Of a stretch of 64,000 nucleotides of DNA, positions 60,956-64,000 are shown one piece after another. The notes beneath the pieces were generated by a model. The model did no database searches and had not been told where the DNA came from. It saw only the letters and a program-made list of their open reading frames with translations. The position numbers and the translations under genes were made by a program. Source of the stretch: Flavitalea plasmicola (lineage in GTDB: Bacteria > Bacteroidota > Bacteroidia > Chitinophagales > Chitinophagaceae); NCBI RefSeq assembly GCF_030546645.1, contig NZ_JAUOTO010000007.1:124001-188000 (forward strand), given 5' to 3'. Each line of letters begins with the position of its first letter. Within the stretch, counting starts at the first letter, position 1.

Positions 60956-62755
60956 TTAAAAAAAGCTCACATATCCCAGATGTATCTTCGCGTCATGAAA
61001 ATTGAGATGGGTATCTTCCCGCTTTCCCAGGGCGTAGGAGATATTGAAGATGCCGGCCTTTGTCTCAAAAGCCAGTCCCAGACCGAAGCCCAGGAAAGTA
61101 CTATTGAGGTTGAAGCCGGTCACTGAATTTTTGGCCCAGCCGCCATCCATGAACGTGAACAAATAAGAGTTCAGGCCGATGAGATAGCGATATTCCAACG
61201 TCCCCACCGCATACTGCGAAGCCAGGATACTTTCTTCATCAAATCCTCTCAGCAGCTTGTACCCGCCGATCCTGAAAAGCTCGTTCCTGTAGGTAGTCGG
61301 GCTGTTATAAACGCCGCCATTGAATGCCAGTTTCAACGTGGAAGCGTGGGATAAAGAAAAATAATGGGCTGCGGCCCCTTTCAGCAACAGCTGATAAGAG
61401 CTGAGCTTCACCGTATCATACAAAGAGGCATAGGAAAAGTCCGGGTCAGCGGGGTCTTTCAGCTTTACGATCTGCGGGTTCTCCTTTATTTTCTTCGTCC
61501 CCACCGAACCAGTGAACTGGACCTCATTCCCTTTGCGGGGGTTAAACCGGTAGTCCGTATTGTTGAAATCATAGCTCAATCCAAGGCTGACGGCCCGGAT
61601 ATCCGCTTCGCTGGGCAAAGCGCGGGAAGCCAGCACCTGCACCGTGTCGACGTCCAGCAGGCTGGAGATCATATTCCGTATGAACACTGCCCCCGTCTGG
61701 GTGGCGGAGAAAGCATACTGCACGCCCAGCAACATATTGACATTGATGTAGGAGGAATCCTGTTTGAACAGATCGAAAGAAGCATTCATGCCGAAAGGGG
61801 AATGGAACAGGTAAGGCTGCTGGAACAAAAGGTTCAGCCGGGGCGAGCCGGCCTGCAACTGCTGCCAGTTGAGCCCGATGGTCTCCCCATTGCCCAGGGC
61901 GTTCTTCAGGTTCACCGTTGCCTCGCCGGTCACCAGGAGCTTGTTGCCCAGCACGGGATCGCTGCTGGGAAGAAAGCCCACCAGGGCGTTGATCTGGCTG
62001 CTTTTCTTAGGTTTGAGGTAAAGGTTGATAACGCTGCCCGTGCCCAGCATGGCCAGCGTCCAGGGCTGCTGCTCCTGCACATAAGGCAGCTCCAGGATCT
62101 TCCTGCTGATAGCCTCCAGCCGCTCTTTCCTATATACGCTGCCATTGGGAATATTCAGATAGCGTTGCATAAATTCATTGGAGATCTTGCCCGTACCATA
62201 CACGCGGATGCTGTCTATATGGTATAAAGGCCCTTTCTCCACCTTTAATTTCGCTGATACTTCCCCGTTGGCGCCCATCGTGACGCTGTCCAGGCTGATC
62301 TTACCGAAAGGATAGCCGTTGTTCTCAAGATAGTTCAGGAGCTGCTGCTGCCGGGCCTGGTACTGCCTGAAATCCAGCAGCCGGTGAGAAAAAGACCGTT
62401 CATTCCACGCGACGCCGGACAGAAGGGTGGGATCGACCCCGCTGACATCGATCCGGGCCCATCGGTACGTCTCACCGACAAACAGACGGATGGTCGTGCC
62501 TGTAGTGTCTGCACCGACGCTGTCGACCGAAGCCGTCAGGTAGCCTTTGGCCTGGAGAAGAACGGGTAGGGTGAAAATATACTCCGTGCAGGCATCTTTG
62601 CTCTTGAAGGAGCTGAGAAGGCCCAGCTGCTTATGAATAAAGAGAGAATCCTTGTCAACAGACATGATATGCAGGGGATATTGCGTCCATCCCCTGGAAG
62701 TAATCAATAATACAGCCACAATAAGGGCATATCGGCTTATTTTTGTACTTCGCAT
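60956..62755 (-). CDS. BamA/TamA family outer-membrane protein
   Basis: A 599-residue Omp85-superfamily protein. The start at 62755 (MRSTKISRYALIVAVLLITS) gives a signal peptide; a longer in-frame reading into the divergent hemW gene is improbable. POTRA-like domains occupy about residues 100-270 (YLENNGYPFGKISLDSVTMG, VEKGPLYHIDSIRVYGTGKI). The C-terminal ~310 residues form the surface-antigen barrel, including the L6 motif region (GGYKLLRGFDEESILASQYA) and a terminal aromatic strand (KIHLGYVSFF). Likely role: insertion or translocation of outer-membrane proteins or lipids. Shorter POTRA part than true BamA. Confidence 0.92.
   Translation of the reverse strand: MRSTKISRYALIVAVLLITSRGWTQYPLHIMSVDKDSLFIHKQLGLLSSFKSKDACTEYIFTLPVLLQAKGYLTASVDSVGADTTGTTIRLFVGETYRWARIDVSGVDPTLLSGVAWNERSFSHRLLDFRQYQARQQQLLNYLENNGYPFGKISLDSVTMGANGEVSAKLKVEKGPLYHIDSIRVYGTGKISNEFMQRYLNIPNGSVYRKERLEAISRKILELPYVQEQQPWTLAMLGTGSVINLYLKPKKSSQINALVGFLPSSDPVLGNKLLVTGEATVNLKNALGNGETIGLNWQQLQAGSPRLNLLFQQPYLFHSPFGMNASFDLFKQDSSYINVNMLLGVQYAFSATQTGAVFIRNMISSLLDVDTVQVLASRALPSEADIRAVSLGLSYDFNNTDYRFNPRKGNEVQFTGSVGTKKIKENPQIVKLKDPADPDFSYASLYDTVKLSSYQLLLKGAAAHYFSLSHASTLKLAFNGGVYNSPTTYRNELFRIGGYKLLRGFDEESILASQYAVGTLEYRYLIGLNSYLFTFMDGGWAKNSVTGFNLNSTFLGFGLGLAFETKAGIFNISYALGKREDTHLNFHDAKIHLGYVSFF
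62738..62745 (+). promoter_or_regulatory. Candidate -7 element for hemW
   Basis: TATTTTTG fits TAnnTTTG, 37 bp upstream of the hemW start and inside the first codons of the divergent BamA-like gene. The spacer between the two genes is only 26 bp, so overlapping divergent promoters are expected. Confidence 0.35.
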
Positions 62756-62781
62756 TCGTCCGCTAAAATTAAGCAAACCGC

Positions 62782-63903
62782 ATGGCAGGTATCTATCTTC
62801 ATATTCCTTTTTGCAGGCAGGCCTGTCATTACTGTAATTTTCATTTTTCCACATCCCTGCATCGTAAAAACGATTTTGTCCTTGCTTTATTGAAAGAAAT
62901 GGAAGCAAGGAAGGATTATCTTGCCGCAACGCAGGTGGACACCATCTATTTTGGGGGTGGAACGCCTTCCCTGCTTACGGATGAAGAGCTCCGCCTTATC
63001 CTCGACAGCCTGCACACGCTTTTCCCCGTGGCTCCCGGGGCGGAGATCACGCTGGAAGCCAACCCCGACGACATGGCGGCGCCCGGTAAGCTGGCCGGCT
63101 GGCGACAGTCCGGGATCAACCGGCTCAGCATCGGTATCCAATCCTTCTTCGAAGAGGATCTCCGGTGGATGAACAGGGTCCATAATGCTGGACAGGCGGC
63201 GGATGCCATCCGTAATGCCCAGGACGCAGGCCTGGATAATATCAGCATCGACCTGATCTATGGAACCCCCGGCCTCTCCGACCAGCGCTGGGAAAAGAAT
63301 GTGACCCGGGCCCTGCAATTGAACATTCCCCACCTCTCCTGCTACGCCCTGACAGTAGAGCCGCGGACAGCCCTGGATACCATGATCCGGCAGCACAAAA
63401 AAGAAGATGTGGACCCGGATGTCCAGGCCCGCCAGTTCCTGTTGCTGATGGACCTCCTTTCAACAGCCGGCTACGAGCACTATGAGATCTCCAATTTCTC
63501 TCTTCCCGGACGGCGCAGCCGGCACAATACAGCTTATTGGCAGGGTAAGCCCTACCTCGGGCTGGGCCCTTCCGCCCATTCGTATGACGGCAGGGCCTCC
63601 CGCCAATGGAATGTCGCTAATAACGCGCTCTATATAGCCGATCCCACCGCCCGGATCGAAAAGGAAACGCTCACATCCACCCAGCAGCTGAATGAATATA
63701 TCATGATCTCGCTGCGGACGATGGAAGGCTGTGACCTCGATCACGTCTCGCAAAGATTCGGAGACAACGAAGCCCATGCCCTGCGCCTTAAGATAGCGCC
63801 TTATGTCCGCGGGGGAAAAGCCATTGACGACGGACGCCGCCTTATATTGACAAAAGAAGGAAAATTACTGGCGGATGGGATCTCGGCGGACCTTTTCTTC
63901 TAA
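62782..63903 (+). CDS. hemW: Radical SAM haem chaperone HemW
   Basis: A 373-residue HemN-like radical SAM protein. The iron-sulphur motif is CRQACHYC (CxxxCxxC) near residue 12 in GIYLHIPFCRQACHYCNFHF, followed by the SAM-binding YFGGGTPSLLT, EANPDDM and RLSIGIQSFFEEDLRWMNR. HemW-type proteins lack coproporphyrinogen oxidase activity and deliver haem to respiratory proteins; absence of the HemN N-terminal extension supports HemW. Its stop overlaps the next, convergent gene by 3 bp. Confidence 0.93.
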   Translation: MAGIYLHIPFCRQACHYCNFHFSTSLHRKNDFVLALLKEMEARKDYLAATQVDTIYFGGGTPSLLTDEELRLILDSLHTLFPVAPGAEITLEANPDDMAAPGKLAGWRQSGINRLSIGIQSFFEEDLRWMNRVHNAGQAADAIRNAQDAGLDNISIDLIYGTPGLSDQRWEKNVTRALQLNIPHLSCYALTVEPRTALDTMIRQHKKEDVDPDVQARQFLLLMDLLSTAGYEHYEISNFSLPGRRSRHNTAYWQGKPYLGLGPSAHSYDGRASRQWNVANNALYIADPTARIEKETLTSTQQLNEYIMISLRTMEGCDLDHVSQRFGDNEAHALRLKIAPYVRGGKAIDDGRRLILTKEGKLLADGISADLFF

Positions 63904-64000
63904 CCATTCCACCCATAGGTGAAATATTCATTGTCGAAGGTGCCGTCATCGTACAGGTTCACCATCGCATATCCATTGTCTGTGCGAAAATGCTTGCCAT
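63900..64000 (-). CDS. C-terminal end of an unrecognised protein (runs off window)
   Basis: The last 32 codons of a minus-strand gene are in the window: GKHFRTDNGYAMVNLYDDGT and then FDNEYFTYGWNG before a TAG at 63902-63900. The sequence has protein character (aromatic and Asp/Asn-rich, like the end of a secreted hydrolase) and its stop overlaps the hemW stop. The family cannot be decided from this fragment. Confidence 0.6.
   Translation of the reverse strand, partial: GKHFRTDNGYAMVNLYDDGTFDNEYFTYGWNG

Noticed and set aside
62756-62929. A longer N-terminus of the BamA-like protein
   Set aside because: The extension would overlap the hemW gene and adds a non-signal leader, whereas the start at 62755 begins a proper signal peptide.
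1-64000. tRNA, rRNA, insertion sequences, prophage or integrase genes
   Set aside because: None were recognised on reading both strands for conserved loops, transposase motifs or phage genes.

Overview
The window reads as a chromosomal segment of a Bacteroidota bacterium, most likely of the family Chitinophagaceae. The support is the gldKLMN type IX secretion (T9SS) cluster, a secreted protein with a T9SS C-terminal sorting domain, a carboxypeptidase-regulatory-domain TonB receptor, DUF4783 and DUF4271 proteins, a DUF47-PiT phosphate pair, and several promoter candidates that fit the Bacteroidota TAnnTTTG -7 box. Coding density is high, GC looks moderately above 50 %, and no tRNA, rRNA, insertion sequence, phage or CRISPR array was found. 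Most genes are housekeeping.

Layout. 1-2801: partial TonB-dependent receptor. 3133-3783: stand-alone DUF47 protein. 3816-9628: three-gene RND efflux operon (TolC, pump, membrane-fusion protein) with a small exported protein upstream. 10.1-15.1 kb: small acidic and histone-like proteins, DinB, epoxide-hydrolase-like enzyme, GT39 glycosyltransferase and PAP2 phosphatase. 15.3-18.2 kb: secreted phosphatase-like protein, second DUF47 protein and PiT transporter. 18.3-23.2 kb: rfbA, galE, a half transketolase, then an ECF sigma factor, a membrane protein with four GYF motifs and an LTxEEAExFWPIY-type exported protein. 23.4-30.4 kb: MBL hydrolase and the rod-shape operon mreB-mreC-mreD-mrdA-rodA. 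30.9-33.3 kb: purD and tryptophan 2,3-dioxygenase. 33.5-37.2 kb: POT and OPT peptide transporters. 37.2-44.6 kb: small lipoprotein, apaG, isocitrate dehydrogenase, a T9SS-cargo esterase with five PKD-like modules, SUI1-like factor, nadC, DUF4783. 44.7-51.1 kb: gpmI, a second ECF sigma module, a lipoprotein and uvrC. 51.5-56.5 kb: gldN, gldM, gldL and gldK, transcribed K to N. 56.8-64 kb: DUF255 thioredoxin-like protein, hemD, DUF4271, a BamA/TamA-like protein, hemW and the tail of one more gene.

How the parts fit. GldK-L-M-N form the T9SS core, and the esterase/PKD protein at 39951 carries the matching export signal. The mre/mrd operon encodes the elongation machinery. HemD and HemW act in tetrapyrrole supply. 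Tryptophan dioxygenase and NadC could be two ends of a kynurenine-to-NAD route, but the steps between them are not in the window.

The most unusual content is in repeats. (1) A dispersed family of hairpins is built from a 7-bp unit (AAGCTNC and its complement). It occurs at four sites, three of which overlap a gene's stop codon. (2) A second family consists of clustered short palindromes; one cluster lies in frame inside the PAP2 phosphatase gene and appears to have been absorbed as about 33 extra residues, like the palindromic elements known from Rickettsia proteins. Other points are an RND pump with Gln in place of one conserved proton-relay Asp, a transketolase C-half without its N-half, two close DUF47 paralogues with only one transporter, and a phosphatase gene that reads 73 bp into the next gene. 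I did not find a clearly new multi-gene defence or biosynthetic system.
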